Positions 8,399 through 16,894 of a DNA stretch of 64,000 bases are shown here, one piece after another. A program made the position numbers and the translations under genes. The DNA is from G963701675 sp963701675 (GTDB taxonomy: Bacteria > Planctomycetota > Planctomycetia > Gemmatales > Gemmataceae). The DNA lies in NCBI GenBank assembly GCA_963701675.1, contig OY969623.1:4030001-4094000 (forward strand), written 5' to 3'. The notes under the pieces are model-generated. The model saw nothing but the letters and a program-made list of their open reading frames with translations. It made no database searches and was not told the origin of the DNA. The stretch's first letter is position 1. The number at the start of each line of letters is the position of its first letter.

Positions 8399-8872
8399 AT
8401 GATCCGACCGACGACTCCCGCTGACACTCCAGACTTGCTTGCCATTACCGAAGCCACCAACGTTTTCAAACCGAGCGAGATACAAGCACTTCGTGAGGTG
8501 CTCGACGATTACCACTCGGCCATGTTTGAGGCGGGTCATCGATCGATGACGTTCGTCGCGGATGACCGGCCCGTCGGTTTCGCTTATTACGCACCTGCAT
8601 CCATGACGGACCGAACATGGTACCTGTATTGGATCGTAGTTTCGGTGAATCACCAAGGTAATGGAGTTGGATCGAAGTTGCTGCAATTAGTTGAGAAGCA
8701 AGTACGTGACCACGAAGGACGATTGCTCCTGATTGAAACCTCGTCGTTGCCGCATTACCGGCTAACGCGGGAGTTCTATCTCAAGCACGGCTACGAGGTG
8801 GGCGCCGTCATTTCGGGTTACTACGCCGACCACGATGACATGGTTGTGTTCCGAAAACGCCTGAGCGGCTAG
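8399..8872 (+). CDS. GNAT-family N-acetyltransferase
   Basis: 157 residues with the GNAT fold. The acetyl-CoA-binding loop is NHQGNGVGSKLLQ (about residues 84-96, the Q/R-x-x-G-x-G/A motif), followed by a beta-bulge region (LLLIETSSLPHYRLTREFYLKHGYE) typical of motif B. It begins with MIRPTTPADTPDLLAI, the common opening of the family. The gene starts 16 bases after ftsY and probably shares its transcript. The substrate is unknown. Confidence 0.82.
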   Translation: MIRPTTPADTPDLLAITEATNVFKPSEIQALREVLDDYHSAMFEAGHRSMTFVADDRPVGFAYYAPASMTDRTWYLYWIVVSVNHQGNGVGSKLLQLVEKQVRDHEGRLLLIETSSLPHYRLTREFYLKHGYEVGAVISGYYADHDDMVVFRKRLSG

Positions 8873-8894
8873 GTAACAATGGAGGGAAAAGACG

Positions 8895-8937
8895 CCGGGG
8901 ATAGTCCCGCCGCTTTCGTGGCAAAGACTACCCCCGG
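8895..8937. repeat. Imperfect inverted repeat after the acetyltransferase gene, possible terminator
   Basis: Arms CCGGGGATAGTC (8895-8906) and GACTACCCCCGG (8926-8937) match at 11 of 12 positions around a 19-base loop. There is no T-run, so factor-independent termination is uncertain. The rest of 8873-9152 holds no convincing gene. Confidence 0.4.
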
Positions 8938-9030
8938 GACGGGGAGAGAAAGACCCAGGGTCCATCACCTTCTACTGCCGAGTGAGGAAGCAACAAATGG
9001 AGCAAATGCTCTCGGCCTCGAGCCCGAACG

Positions 9031-9059
9031 TTGTGCCGCGTGACTCGATCAATTAGAAT
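9031..9059 (+). promoter_or_regulatory. Weak candidate promoter of the large kinase gene
   Basis: TTGTGC (9031-9036), 17 bases, TAGAAT (9054-9059). The -10 is good and the -35 poor. The ATG follows about 95 bases downstream. Confidence 0.3.
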
Positions 9060-9152
9060 CGTGAATGACGTAAACACCAACCTAGAAGTCCACGAGAAAC
9101 GCAGCGTCTGAGGCGAGCTCATTCTCGGTCCCTTCAGCGAGTAATCGCCCCT

Positions 9153-12100
9153 ATGCCTGATGACTCATTGTCCGGTGACAATCTCCTGCCGCTAGTGCGG
9201 CAAGTCGACGCCGCGTGCCAGCCTTTCGAACAGGCGTGGTTGGCCGGCGAAAGACCGCGCATCGAAGACTTCATCGATCACACGTTAAAAAGCGATGATT
9301 CCACTTTGCTTCAGCAGTTTATTTTGCTCGACATCGATTTCCGCCGCCGCGCGGGAGAAAACCCGGAACTTGCCGACTACGGCGGCCGATTTCCGGCGGT
9401 TGATCCTGACTGGCTGAAGTTGGTGCTGACGCCGGATGCGACGCCCGCCGCGGAGTCAACACCTCAGTTCGGCCGTTACCGTGTTGACAAGCAACTGGGG
9501 GAAGGCGCCTTTGGACAGGTTTTTCTCGCCCACGATGAACAGTTGCATCGGCCGGTCGCAATCAAGGTTGCTCACCGTCACCGAATCATGCGGCCGGAGG
9601 ATCTGGAATCCTTCCTGGCCGAGGCTCGCGTCCTTGCGAGTCTGGACCATCCACATATTGTCCCGGTGCACGACGTCGGACGAACATCCGATGGCCGCTA
9701 CTTCGTCGTGTCCAAGTACATTAGTGGGTGCGATCTGCGGGAACATCTCACCCATAACCGCATGCCGCTCGCGGACGCCGTTCGCCTGGTGGCCGATGTT
9801 GCCGAAGCACTGCATCACGCGCACAAGCGAGGGTTGGTGCATCGAGATGTCAAGCCGGCGAACATTCTCCTCGACGCGGCCGGAAAACCATACGTGGGAG
9901 ACTTTGGGCTCGCGCTTCAGGAGGTTGACTTCGGCCGGGGCACCGGATTCGCCGGCACGCCCAACTACATGAGCCCGGAACAAGCGCGCGGCGAAGGACA
10001 CCGCGTGGACGGCCGATCGGACGTTTTCAGCTTGGGCGTTGTTTTCTACGAACTCGTCACCGGCCGGCGGCCGTTCCGCGGAGAGAACCCGGTCCAACTG
10101 TTTGATCAGATTACCGAAGTCGACGCTAAACCGCCGCGGCAGATCGACGACTCTATTCCTAAAGAAATCGAACGCATTTGCCTAAAGTGCCTGGCGAAAC
10201 GGGCCGCCGACCGCTACACCACCGCACTCGACCTGGCAGACGACCTGCGGCATTTTCAACCTTCGACCGATTCTGAGCGCAGTCCCGGTTCCGATCGCGG
10301 TCCCAGTTCACCATCCACTGTCACCGTGGTATCCCCGCCTCAACCACCGAAGGAGGTTCCGCTCCCGATTCCCAGCGAACCCGCGGCTCCTTCATCCGAG
10401 CGCGAGGCCGCCGCAGTCGTGCCGAAAGGCCTGCGATCATTTGACGCCGCCGATTCCCCGTTCTTCCTTTACCTGCTTCCGGGAGCGCGCGACCGCGACG
10501 GACTTCCGGAGAGCTTACGTTTCTGGAAACACCTGATCGAAGAAACCGACTCCGATAAGACGTTTTCGGTCGGATTGCTCTATGGACCGTCGGGATGCGG
10601 TAAGTCGTCGTTGGTAAAAGCGGGATTGATACCACGGCTCGATAAGTCGTCGATAATTCCCGTGTATGTGGAAACAAGCATCGACGGAACAGAAAAGCGG
10701 CTGCTTAAGCAAGTCCGGCGACACTGTCCAGGCGTGCCGCAAGAGTTGGAGCTTGCCGACACGCTCATGGCACTTCGCCGCGGCCATGGAACGCCGCACG
10801 GACGAAAGGTATTGATCGTTCTCGACCAATTCGAACAGTGGCTCCACGCCCAGCGCGGCCAAACAACACCGGAACTTCTGACCGCTCTCCGCCAGTGCGA
10901 CGGCGAACGATTGGCGTGTCTCCTGTTAGTGCGTGACGACTTTTGGATGGCGGCGACCCTGTTCATGGAAGCTCTCGAGGTGCCGCTTGAGCAAGGAAAA
11001 AACTCCGCCGCCGTGGATCTCTTTGACAAGCGTCATGCGAGAATAGTGCTCACCGCTTTCGGTCGAGCATATGGCGTGCTGGGCGAGCGTGCCGGGGACA
11101 TCACCGCAGAGCAGCAGCACTTTATCGAGCAAGCCGTGAATGGGCTCGCCGAAGAGGACAAGATCATACCGGTGCGCTTGGCCCTGTTCGCGGAGATGGT
11201 AAAGGCCAAATCGTGGACGCCGGCAACGCTCAAATCGGTGGGCGGAATCGAAGGCGTCGGCGTAACCTTTCTGGAGGAAGCGTTCGAGGGTACTGGGAGC
11301 CCACCCCATTACCGTCTACACCGCAAAGCCGCACAATCGGTCCTGAAGGCGTTGTTGCCCGATAGTGGAACGGAGCTGAAAGGCCAAACTCGGTCATATT
11401 CGGAACTCTTGAAGGCCTCGGGTTACACGGGGAAGCCTCGCGACTTCGATACAGTTATCGGAATCCTCGATGGCGACCTGCGTCTCGTGACGCCCGCCGA
11501 TCCGGATGCACTCGCCGAAAGCGGACCATCCAGCGGCGAACGGCGTTACCAACTCACCCACGACTATCTCGTGCCGTCGCTGCGCGCTTGGCTGACGCGA
11601 AAACAACGAGAATCCCGCCGAGGCCGCGCGGAACTCCGGCTCATCGAACGAACCGATTTGTGGAGTCGGAAACGTGAGAACCGCCATCTGCCGGCGTGGT
11701 GGGAGTGGGCGGTTATTCGGTTGTTCACGAGGAAGCGAGATTGGACCCCCGAGCAGCGGCGCATGATGGGACGGGCAGGGCTGTACCTTCTGACGACGAT
11801 CGGCGTTCTGTCAATCGTTTTGCTTTTTCTCGGATGGTTTGGTTACGAATACGCAGGTCAGAAGCGCGCGGATTCACTCGTCGAACACCTTCTAAGCAAT
11901 CCGACACCGCACATACCGCCGATCATCGAGCGCATTAGGGCAAACAGTCGGTGGATGAATCAGCCGCTGCAGTCGGCTTTGGTCGCTGCTCGCGAACGCA
12001 TGGACCCCAGAGCCGAATTACATGTAAACCTCGCGCTACTTCACCAAGACCATAGCAAAGCGGATTACTTGTTTTCGCGTCTGCTCACGGCTGCTTCGGA

Positions 12101-13700
12101 CGAATTCGTCGTGATTCGAGACGCCCTGCTACCCTGGAAGGATACTTGGCATCCCAAACTTGTCGAAGAGCTGGCAGGGACGAATCCGGACCGGCGTTTA
12201 CGGGCGGTCGGCGCCTTAGCGGCATACGCTACCGATACCTCACAGGTGGAGAGTCAGGCGCCGTTCGTGGTCAACCGACTTGTGACGTACGTCACCGAGA
12301 GCCCGCCTGTGTTGGATCATTGGCATCGGGCTTTCGAGCCGGTGACCGACCCGCTGCGAACGGAACTCATCTCAGCGCTGGAGGACGAAACGCGGAGCGA
12401 CGCAGAACGCCGATCCATCTTGCGACTCTACCGGACGTTTTCAGGCGTTCAGGCCGACACGTATTCACGACTCGAAAAGCGACTGACCGAATTAGATGCT
12501 TGGCCGTCGTCGACATCGCCCGCTTCACGCTTCCGGAAACAAGCCGCCCTTGCTGGGTCGTTGGTGGCATTACGGAACGCCGACAAAATCTGGCCGCGCC
12601 TGGTTCATTCCTCCAACCCGGCCGGGCGGACATATCTCATCGAACGTATCGGTTCACTGGTTCCGGACGCTCATCTACTGCACACTCAACTGAAGACGGA
12701 GACAAATGTTTCCGTTCGGCGCGCACTGATTCTCGCCATCGGCAGCATCGGCATCGACCGTCTGCCGGTTGTAGAGCGCGTGAACCTGTTGCCGGCCCTA
12801 TTGGAATTACACCGTAGCGATCCCGACGCCGGCATTCATTCCGCGTGTGAATGGGCTTTCAAGCATTGGGCGATCCCGAGGGACCGGTGGGTAATCGATT
12901 CGAAATTAGATCCCAAGAAGGATTGGTATGTAAATGGGCAAGGTCAAACGATGATCAAGGTCGCAGGTCCGGTAATTCACCCACATCGCGAGGGGCTGGT
13001 GGGACCGCCGCCTATTGTCCGTCACAGCTTCGCTATCACGTCAACTGAAGTAACGGTGTCGGAATTCAGACGCTTCCGTGGATCGCATTTTTTCATTGGC
13101 GGACGGCCGGACGGAGATTTTCCGACCCATTCGGTGAATTGGCAACTTTGTGCCTTGTACTGCAATTGGCTGAGCAAACAAGAAGGACTACCGCCTGAAG
13201 AATGGTGTTACGAGCCGATCATCGCGGGAAAGTTGTGGCTCGGAATGCGCGAGGCACCGGAGTATCTTAAACGCATCGGATATCGGTTACCAACTGAACC
13301 GGAGTGGGAATACGCCTGTCGGGCAGGTTCCGCGGCTCGATGGTCATGCGGTGAAGTAGATAAAGACGTATTGGTTACTTACGCCAGGTTCTTTGAAAAC
13401 GCCTCGGCAATGGAGCGACGGACCACCCCCGCACCCGTTGGAACGTCTAAGCCGAATGATCTTGGGTTGTTCGATATGCATGGCAACATCCAAGAGTTTT
13501 GCCACGAAAGTGTCGTCGTCACCTCGTTAGATCTCTCCGCTGATGGCAAGCCAATTAAACAGGCAGCGGTGCAACGACCTCTACGTGGCGGACGCTTTTA
13601 CGATAACGCGAGCGAGATTGCGAGCGACAGCAGGCTATGTTACTCGCTCGACACCCGTTCACTGGAAATTGGTTTCCGGGTCGGCCGAACTACCAGATGA
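9153..13700 (+). CDS. Giant Ser/Thr protein kinase fused to a STAND-type NTPase, a membrane segment, helical repeats and an FGE/SUMF1-like domain
   Basis: 1515 residues. An N-terminal helical domain (1-105) common on planctomycetal kinases comes first. The Hanks kinase (about 106-370) has LGEGAFGQVF, AIKV, HRDVKPANILLD at about 230, DFGLA and APNYMSPEQ-like TPNYMSPEQ, so it should be active. A Pro/Ser linker follows. From about 425 comes a STAND-like ATPase with GPSGCGKSS near 478 and Walker B KVLIVLDQFEQW. One membrane helix lies near 876-900 (LLTTIGVLSIVLLFLGWFG). Residues about 910-1270 look like HEAT-type helical repeats. From about 1290 an FGE-sulfatase-like domain has TSTEVTVSEF, YRLPTEPEWEYACRAG, GLFDMHGNIQEFCHE and RGGRFYDNASE. 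Kinase, NTPase and FGE domains on one chain suggest a membrane signalling or conflict-response sensor; this is inference. The gene stands alone. Confidence 0.88.
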   Translation: MPDDSLSGDNLLPLVRQVDAACQPFEQAWLAGERPRIEDFIDHTLKSDDSTLLQQFILLDIDFRRRAGENPELADYGGRFPAVDPDWLKLVLTPDATPAAESTPQFGRYRVDKQLGEGAFGQVFLAHDEQLHRPVAIKVAHRHRIMRPEDLESFLAEARVLASLDHPHIVPVHDVGRTSDGRYFVVSKYISGCDLREHLTHNRMPLADAVRLVADVAEALHHAHKRGLVHRDVKPANILLDAAGKPYVGDFGLALQEVDFGRGTGFAGTPNYMSPEQARGEGHRVDGRSDVFSLGVVFYELVTGRRPFRGENPVQLFDQITEVDAKPPRQIDDSIPKEIERICLKCLAKRAADRYTTALDLADDLRHFQPSTDSERSPGSDRGPSSPSTVTVVSPPQPPKEVPLPIPSEPAAPSSEREAAAVVPKGLRSFDAADSPFFLYLLPGARDRDGLPESLRFWKHLIEETDSDKTFSVGLLYGPSGCGKSSLVKAGLIPRLDKSSIIPVYVETSIDGTEKRLLKQVRRHCPGVPQELELADTLMALRRGHGTPHGRKVLIVLDQFEQWLHAQRGQTTPELLTALRQCDGERLACLLLVRDDFWMAATLFMEALEVPLEQGKNSAAVDLFDKRHARIVLTAFGRAYGVLGERAGDITAEQQHFIEQAVNGLAEEDKIIPVRLALFAEMVKAKSWTPATLKSVGGIEGVGVTFLEEAFEGTGSPPHYRLHRKAAQSVLKALLPDSGTELKGQTRSYSELLKASGYTGKPRDFDTVIGILDGDLRLVTPADPDALAESGPSSGERRYQLTHDYLVPSLRAWLTRKQRESRRGRAELRLIERTDLWSRKRENRHLPAWWEWAVIRLFTRKRDWTPEQRRMMGRAGLYLLTTIGVLSIVLLFLGWFGYEYAGQKRADSLVEHLLSNPTPHIPPIIERIRANSRWMNQPLQSALVAARERMDPRAELHVNLALLHQDHSKADYLFSRLLTAASDEFVVIRDALLPWKDTWHPKLVEELAGTNPDRRLRAVGALAAYATDTSQVESQAPFVVNRLVTYVTESPPVLDHWHRAFEPVTDPLRTELISALEDETRSDAERRSILRLYRTFSGVQADTYSRLEKRLTELDAWPSSTSPASRFRKQAALAGSLVALRNADKIWPRLVHSSNPAGRTYLIERIGSLVPDAHLLHTQLKTETNVSVRRALILAIGSIGIDRLPVVERVNLLPALLELHRSDPDAGIHSACEWAFKHWAIPRDRWVIDSKLDPKKDWYVNGQGQTMIKVAGPVIHPHREGLVGPPPIVRHSFAITSTEVTVSEFRRFRGSHFFIGGRPDGDFPTHSVNWQLCALYCNWLSKQEGLPPEEWCYEPIIAGKLWLGMREAPEYLKRIGYRLPTEPEWEYACRAGSAARWSCGEVDKDVLVTYARFFENASAMERRTTPAPVGTSKPNDLGLFDMHGNIQEFCHESVVVTSLDLSADGKPIKQAAVQRPLRGGRFYDNASEIASDSRLCYSLDTRSLEIGFRVGRTTR

Positions 13701-13824
13701 ATAAACTGACGAATATACGCAAAATAGCGAAAATTACTTGCTTTCCAGCGCTCGCACATCTAGACTCACTTCCACCCAACGATTGTGTCGAGTCTGTTAC
13801 ACCACTTTTTGGAGGAGTTTGCCA

Positions 13825-14337
13825 ATGCGATGCGCCCTTACAGCAGTGTTCGTAGTTGGGTCAATTGCTCTCGCGGGTGTGCCGGAAGCAGAGGCTCGCG
13901 GTCGGCGGTGTCGATCAACATGTCAACCAAGTTATTACTGCTTTCGACCACTAACAACGACTCCGGGACCGGGAGGCTGCATATATCAGTGCACGGATCA
14001 GAATGTTTGGAAATTAGTCGGACACTACACTGACGACAACGCTGCTGCAGGTGCCATCGGTAATAATAGGGTCGTTCTTGACCCTCACTGCACTCTTGGT
14101 GGAACACACTGCCGCACGCAGAATCCTGGGCAACAGAATTGGAGAGTCTACTACCTCCAAAGTGTTGGTGGCGGCCAGTATCAGTGGGTTCTTCACAGCC
14201 AGAATTATGGGAGCTTTACAGACGCCCGAGTAATCGCCGCCGCAGTCGACGGAATAGTTGATCGAAACGGAATCATATATGATCAAAGTAACTACGTCAC
14301 GACGCCTCATCCGCACCCGCCGCGTGCTCATCCTTGA
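13825..14337 (+). CDS. Secreted small Cys-containing protein, unknown function
   Basis: The ATG at 13825 follows GGAGGAG by 7 bases and starts a classic signal peptide (MRCALTAVFVVGSIALAG, cleavage near AEA-RG), giving 170 residues. The mature part has six or seven cysteines, a Thr/Pro/Gly turn, and a C-terminus of His-Pro repeats (TPHPHPPRAHP). No family recognised. A weak TTGCTT-17-TAGACT promoter lies upstream at about 13738-13766. It differs from its neighbours in looking like a small extracellular protein. Confidence 0.6.
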   Translation: MRCALTAVFVVGSIALAGVPEAEARGRRCRSTCQPSYYCFRPLTTTPGPGGCIYQCTDQNVWKLVGHYTDDNAAAGAIGNNRVVLDPHCTLGGTHCRTQNPGQQNWRVYYLQSVGGGQYQWVLHSQNYGSFTDARVIAAAVDGIVDRNGIIYDQSNYVTTPHPHPPRAHP

Positions 14338-14455
14338 GGCTGTGATGACCAGAAAGTTGATTCGATCGCTGCGAGGCTGTTTTCCGGACGCTTTTTCGTT
14401 TCAGCAACGGCAGCACATGGGCCGCATGCCCTCAGTTACTAATTGCCGTGTTGCT

Positions 14456-14485
14456 GCCCTGGTTGCCTCTTTGGCAACCACGGGC
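14456..14485. repeat. Strong stem-loop in the gap before the bfd-like gene
   Basis: GCCCTGGTTGCC (14456-14467) pairs with GGCAACCACGGGC (14473-14485) with one bulged C around a TCTTT loop. There is no T-tract. The surrounding 14338-14570 holds no supported gene; a minus-strand Cys-rich frame at 14401-14601 lacks a ribosome site. Confidence 0.5.
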
Positions 14486-14572
14486 GGCATTTCATCAAAT
14501 ATCATCTTGTGGTCGACTGAAGTCCCAAAACAGGAATCACCAGAATTCACGCGCCCGCAATACCGTCCAAAC

Positions 14573-14622
14573 TTGACGCACGTCTTGCACTTGTCTATCA
14601 TTAGTTGAGACTGTGTCTCAAC
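14573..14622 (+). promoter_or_regulatory. Sigma70 promoter with a palindromic operator, upstream of the bfd-like gene
   Basis: TTGACG (14573-14578), exactly 17 bases, TATCAT (14596-14601). The expected start of transcription falls inside a perfect 8-3-8 inverted repeat GTTGAGACTGTGTCTCAAC (14604-14622). Its outer TGAGA...TCTCA arms match those of Fur-family 7-1-7 sites, while the centre differs. The operator is ideally placed to block the promoter, which suits an iron-responsive gene. Confidence 0.75.
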
Positions 14623-14648
14623 ATCACCGTCCCGTCACGGTGACCGAT

Positions 14649-14900
14649 ATGGACTTCTCAACCCCCAACACGTTCGACAACAGCTGCCACCGCATCGTCT
14701 GCCGTTGCCTTCAGATCACCGAGGCCGAAGTCGTCACCGCGATTCGGGCTCTTGAACTGCAAACAGTTGCCGATCTATGTCGACGGACAGACGCCGGCAA
14801 CGGCTGCACGGCTTGTCACTGTGAATTGAAACGGCTGCTGGACCAGCACTCCTACGCTTCCGCTTCTTCCTCCGCGTCACCCATCTGCGCCTGCAAGTAG
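14649..14900 (+). CDS. bfd: Bfd-like [2Fe-2S] ferredoxin (bacterioferritin-associated type)
   Basis: Small iron-sulfur protein expected to mobilise iron from bacterioferritin. The cluster ligands are C-x-C in IVCRCLQIT and C-x2-C in GCTACHCELK, the BFD domain pattern. A GTG at 14613 is in frame, but lies within the operator at the predicted transcription start, so ATG 14649 (83 residues) is preferred. The gene converges on the bacterioferritin gene and overlaps its 3' end by 49 bases, so each transcript is antisense to the other's tail. The partner gene supports the role. Confidence 0.82.
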   Translation: MDFSTPNTFDNSCHRIVCRCLQITEAEVVTAIRALELQTVADLCRRTDAGNGCTACHCELKRLLDQHSYASASSSASPICACK

Positions 14901-15343
14901 TTCTGAATCCCGACGGCCTGGATTAGATCGAGCTGCGTCTCGAGCCAGTCGACGTGTTCTTCCGACTCGGTCAGGATGGGTTCGAGGATTTCTCGAGTGC
15001 CGTTGTCCTTGAGCTTCGTGCATAGCTCAATCGCGCTGTTGTAGTGCTTGACGCCGCTCATTTCGAGCTGGAGGTCGTTCTCGAATTGCTCCTTGACCTG
15101 AGTGCCGACACGGATGACGTCATAGCGCGCGATTTCCGGAACGCCTTCCAGAAAGATGATGCGGTCGATGAGCTTTTCGGCGTGCTTCATTTCGCCGAGC
15201 GATTCGACGTAGTGCTTCTGGGCAAGCTTGTTATAGCCCCAGTTCTTGCACATTTTCGATTGACAAAAATACTGATTGATTGCCGTCAACTCGACCGTCA
15301 AAGCGCGGTTGAGAGATTCGATTACCTGAGGATCGCCTTTCAT
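14852..15343 (-). CDS. bfr: Bacterioferritin
   Basis: Iron storage cage protein, 163 residues. Start ATG 15343 with AAAGGA upstream and the typical beginning MKGDPQVIESLNRAL. Ferroxidase residues appear as E in ALTVELTAINQYF, E and H in LGEMKHAEKLIDRI, E in DLQLEMSGVKHYN and E-x2-H in ESEEHVDWLE. The usual haem-ligand methionine position (M52 region) reads KHYVESLGEMKHAE, so haem binding is possible through that Met. A Glu/Ala-rich tail overlaps the convergent bfd-like gene. Confidence 0.93.
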   Translation of the reverse strand: MKGDPQVIESLNRALTVELTAINQYFCQSKMCKNWGYNKLAQKHYVESLGEMKHAEKLIDRIIFLEGVPEIARYDVIRVGTQVKEQFENDLQLEMSGVKHYNSAIELCTKLKDNGTREILEPILTESEEHVDWLETQLDLIQAVGIQNYLQAQMGDAEEEAEA

Positions 15344-15362
15344 TCGATGTTTCCTTTCAGAT

Positions 15363-15428
15363 CACCACATAGACACCAAGCACACAAAGAATCGTGTCTG
15401 CTTTGTGTTCTTCGTGCCTTTGTGTTGA
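15363..15428. repeat. Dispersed imperfect inverted repeat (CACAAAG...CTTTGTG type), copy 1
   Basis: The stretch reads as an imperfect hairpin between CACACAAAG and CTTTGTGTTCTTCGTG. It is closely similar to the sequence at 53159-53224. It sits between the bacterioferritin start and the GDSL gene's end. Confidence 0.6.
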
Positions 15429-15436
15429 AGTCGGTT

Positions 15437-16198
15437 TCATTTCTTATCCAGTAGTTCCTTAATCGGACCCTTCACGGCATCGGCCCAGATTTGATAGCCT
15501 TTTTCGCTCAAATGTAAAAAGTCCGGCATGACCGTCCTATCGATCGTGCCGTCTTCCTGCATGAACTCGTCACCGATGTCGAGGTACTTTATCGTTTTGC
15601 CGGCGTCATCCAGCTTGGCGACCAGTTCGTTGACCCTCTTGAGCTTCTCCCGCTGGGCGTTTGGCTTTTCGCCGCGCGGAAAAACACCTAAAAGCAGCAC
15701 CTTGGTCTTGGGCGAGCGTTTGTGAACCTCGGCGATAATCGCCGCGATGCCGTCGGCGATTTCCTCGGCCGTGTTGTCGCTGCCGTTGCTGTTATTCGTA
15801 CCAATCATCAACATAACAACCTTGGGCTGAATGCCGTCGAGCTCGCCGTTTTGCAAGCGCCAAAGGACGTGCTGCGTGCGATCGCCGCTAATGCCGAAAT
15901 TCGCGGTCTTTAGCGGAGCGAACTCGGACGCGAAAATCTTGGCGCCGCGTGCGCCGCGCCGACCTTCGCCGCCCCAGTCGTCCGTTATCGAGTCCCCAAG
16001 GAAGAGGACGTCCACGCTCCCCTTTTTGGCAATCGCTACGAACGTCTCGTGCCGTTTCATCCAGGCTTCCGTGCGCGGCAACGGCGTCACGGCAGTGTGG
16101 CCGGGCTTTTCTTGTCCGGCAACGGGTCCGGCGAGACCGAGCCAGTAAATCGCGATTGCCCCCATCACCCAACGCGGGAAGTCAAACCGGGCTTGCAT
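15437..16198 (-). CDS. Secreted SGNH/GDSL hydrolase (PAF-acetylhydrolase-like)
   Basis: Esterase-type enzyme, 253 residues. A signal peptide at 1-28 (VMGAIAIYWLGLAGPVAG) indicates export. The SGNH blocks are complete: block I VLFLGDSITDDW with the nucleophilic Ser, block II Gly in NFGISGDRT, block III GTNN in MLMIGTNNSNG, and block V DFLHLSEKGY with the Asp-x-x-His dyad. This pattern matches the PAF-AH Ib gamma-like group, common next to carbohydrate-processing genes; none are visible here. Likely deacylates glycans or lipids; substrate unknown. Confidence 0.88.
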   Translation of the reverse strand: MQARFDFPRWVMGAIAIYWLGLAGPVAGQEKPGHTAVTPLPRTEAWMKRHETFVAIAKKGSVDVLFLGDSITDDWGGEGRRGARGAKIFASEFAPLKTANFGISGDRTQHVLWRLQNGELDGIQPKVVMLMIGTNNSNGSDNTAEEIADGIAAIIAEVHKRSPKTKVLLLGVFPRGEKPNAQREKLKRVNELVAKLDDAGKTIKYLDIGDEFMQEDGTIDRTVMPDFLHLSEKGYQIWADAVKGPIKELLDKK

Positions 16199-16360
16199 GT
16201 GTCCTTCCTTTCGAGATGCGCGTTTTTACCACTCGACTCGGCTTAGTTTGGCAAGGCAGTCAGGGTTGTCAAGCCCCGCGTCACGAACTCGAACGTACTG
16301 CCCGTTAAGTGACATGCGCGACCACATTCGCGAAGGAGAACGCGCCTGAGACTTTTCCTA

Positions 16361-16398
16361 GTCCTAATCCTAATCTTACTCTTACTCTTACTCTTCTT
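16361..16398. repeat. Hexamer tandem repeat upstream of the MaoC-like gene
   Basis: Pyrimidine-rich tandem units CTAATC (twice) then TTACTC (three times) in direct succession, ending a few bases before the start codon. The remaining gap 16199-16360 shows nothing else. Confidence 0.7.
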
Positions 16399-16411
16399 GG
16401 GCCGAGACGAC

Positions 16412-16876
16412 ATGCCGCCGCGTATCATCAACAGCGTGAACGAACTAACCGAACTGGTCGGTAAAGAGATCGGCGCCAGCGACTGGTTGACCGTCACGCA
16501 ACCGATAATCTCCGCCTTTGCGGACGTGACCGGCGACCGGCAGTGGATCCATCTCGACGTGGATCGCGCACGCAGTGAATCACCTTACCGGACGACGATT
16601 GCCCACGGCTTTCTCACGTTGTCGTTGTTAAGTCAGCTGCAACGACAGATCGTGGAGTTTCGCGGAGACGCCTCTAGAGTCATTAACTATGGCTTGAACC
16701 GTGTGCGCTTTCCGGCTGCAGTGACGGCGGGGGCGCGTATCCGCGCACGAAGCTCCCTGACGGAACTCGCCGAAGTGGAAGGCGGCACCCAACTAACTTG
16801 GACGGTTACCGTCGAGATCGAGGGACAAGAAAAGCCAGCCCTGGTAGCGGAATGGATTGGCCGCGTCTACCGTTGA
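16412..16876 (+). CDS. MaoC-like (R)-specific enoyl-CoA hydratase
   Basis: 154 residues from ATG 16412; a TTG at 16397 is also in frame. Single hot-dog MaoC dehydratase domain. The hydratase motif with catalytic Asp and His is seen as FADVTGDRQWIHLD (about residues 35-48), with the following SPYRTTIAHGFLTLSLL also characteristic. Such enzymes hydrate trans-2-enoyl-CoA, feeding beta-oxidation or polyhydroxyalkanoate pathways. It lies 18 bases before ilvC with no clear metabolic tie. Confidence 0.87.
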   Translation: MPPRIINSVNELTELVGKEIGASDWLTVTQPIISAFADVTGDRQWIHLDVDRARSESPYRTTIAHGFLTLSLLSQLQRQIVEFRGDASRVINYGLNRVRFPAAVTAGARIRARSSLTELAEVEGGTQLTWTVTVEIEGQEKPALVAEWIGRVYR

Positions 16877-16894
16877 GAACGACAAAAGCCAAGC

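Noticed and set aside
8928..9122. Minus-strand frame before the kinase gene
   Set aside because: No ribosome site; overlaps the candidate hairpin and promoter.
14401..14601. Minus-strand frame with eight cysteines
   Set aside because: No ribosome site, contains the strong stem-loop, and covers the bfd promoter; cysteines arise from base composition.
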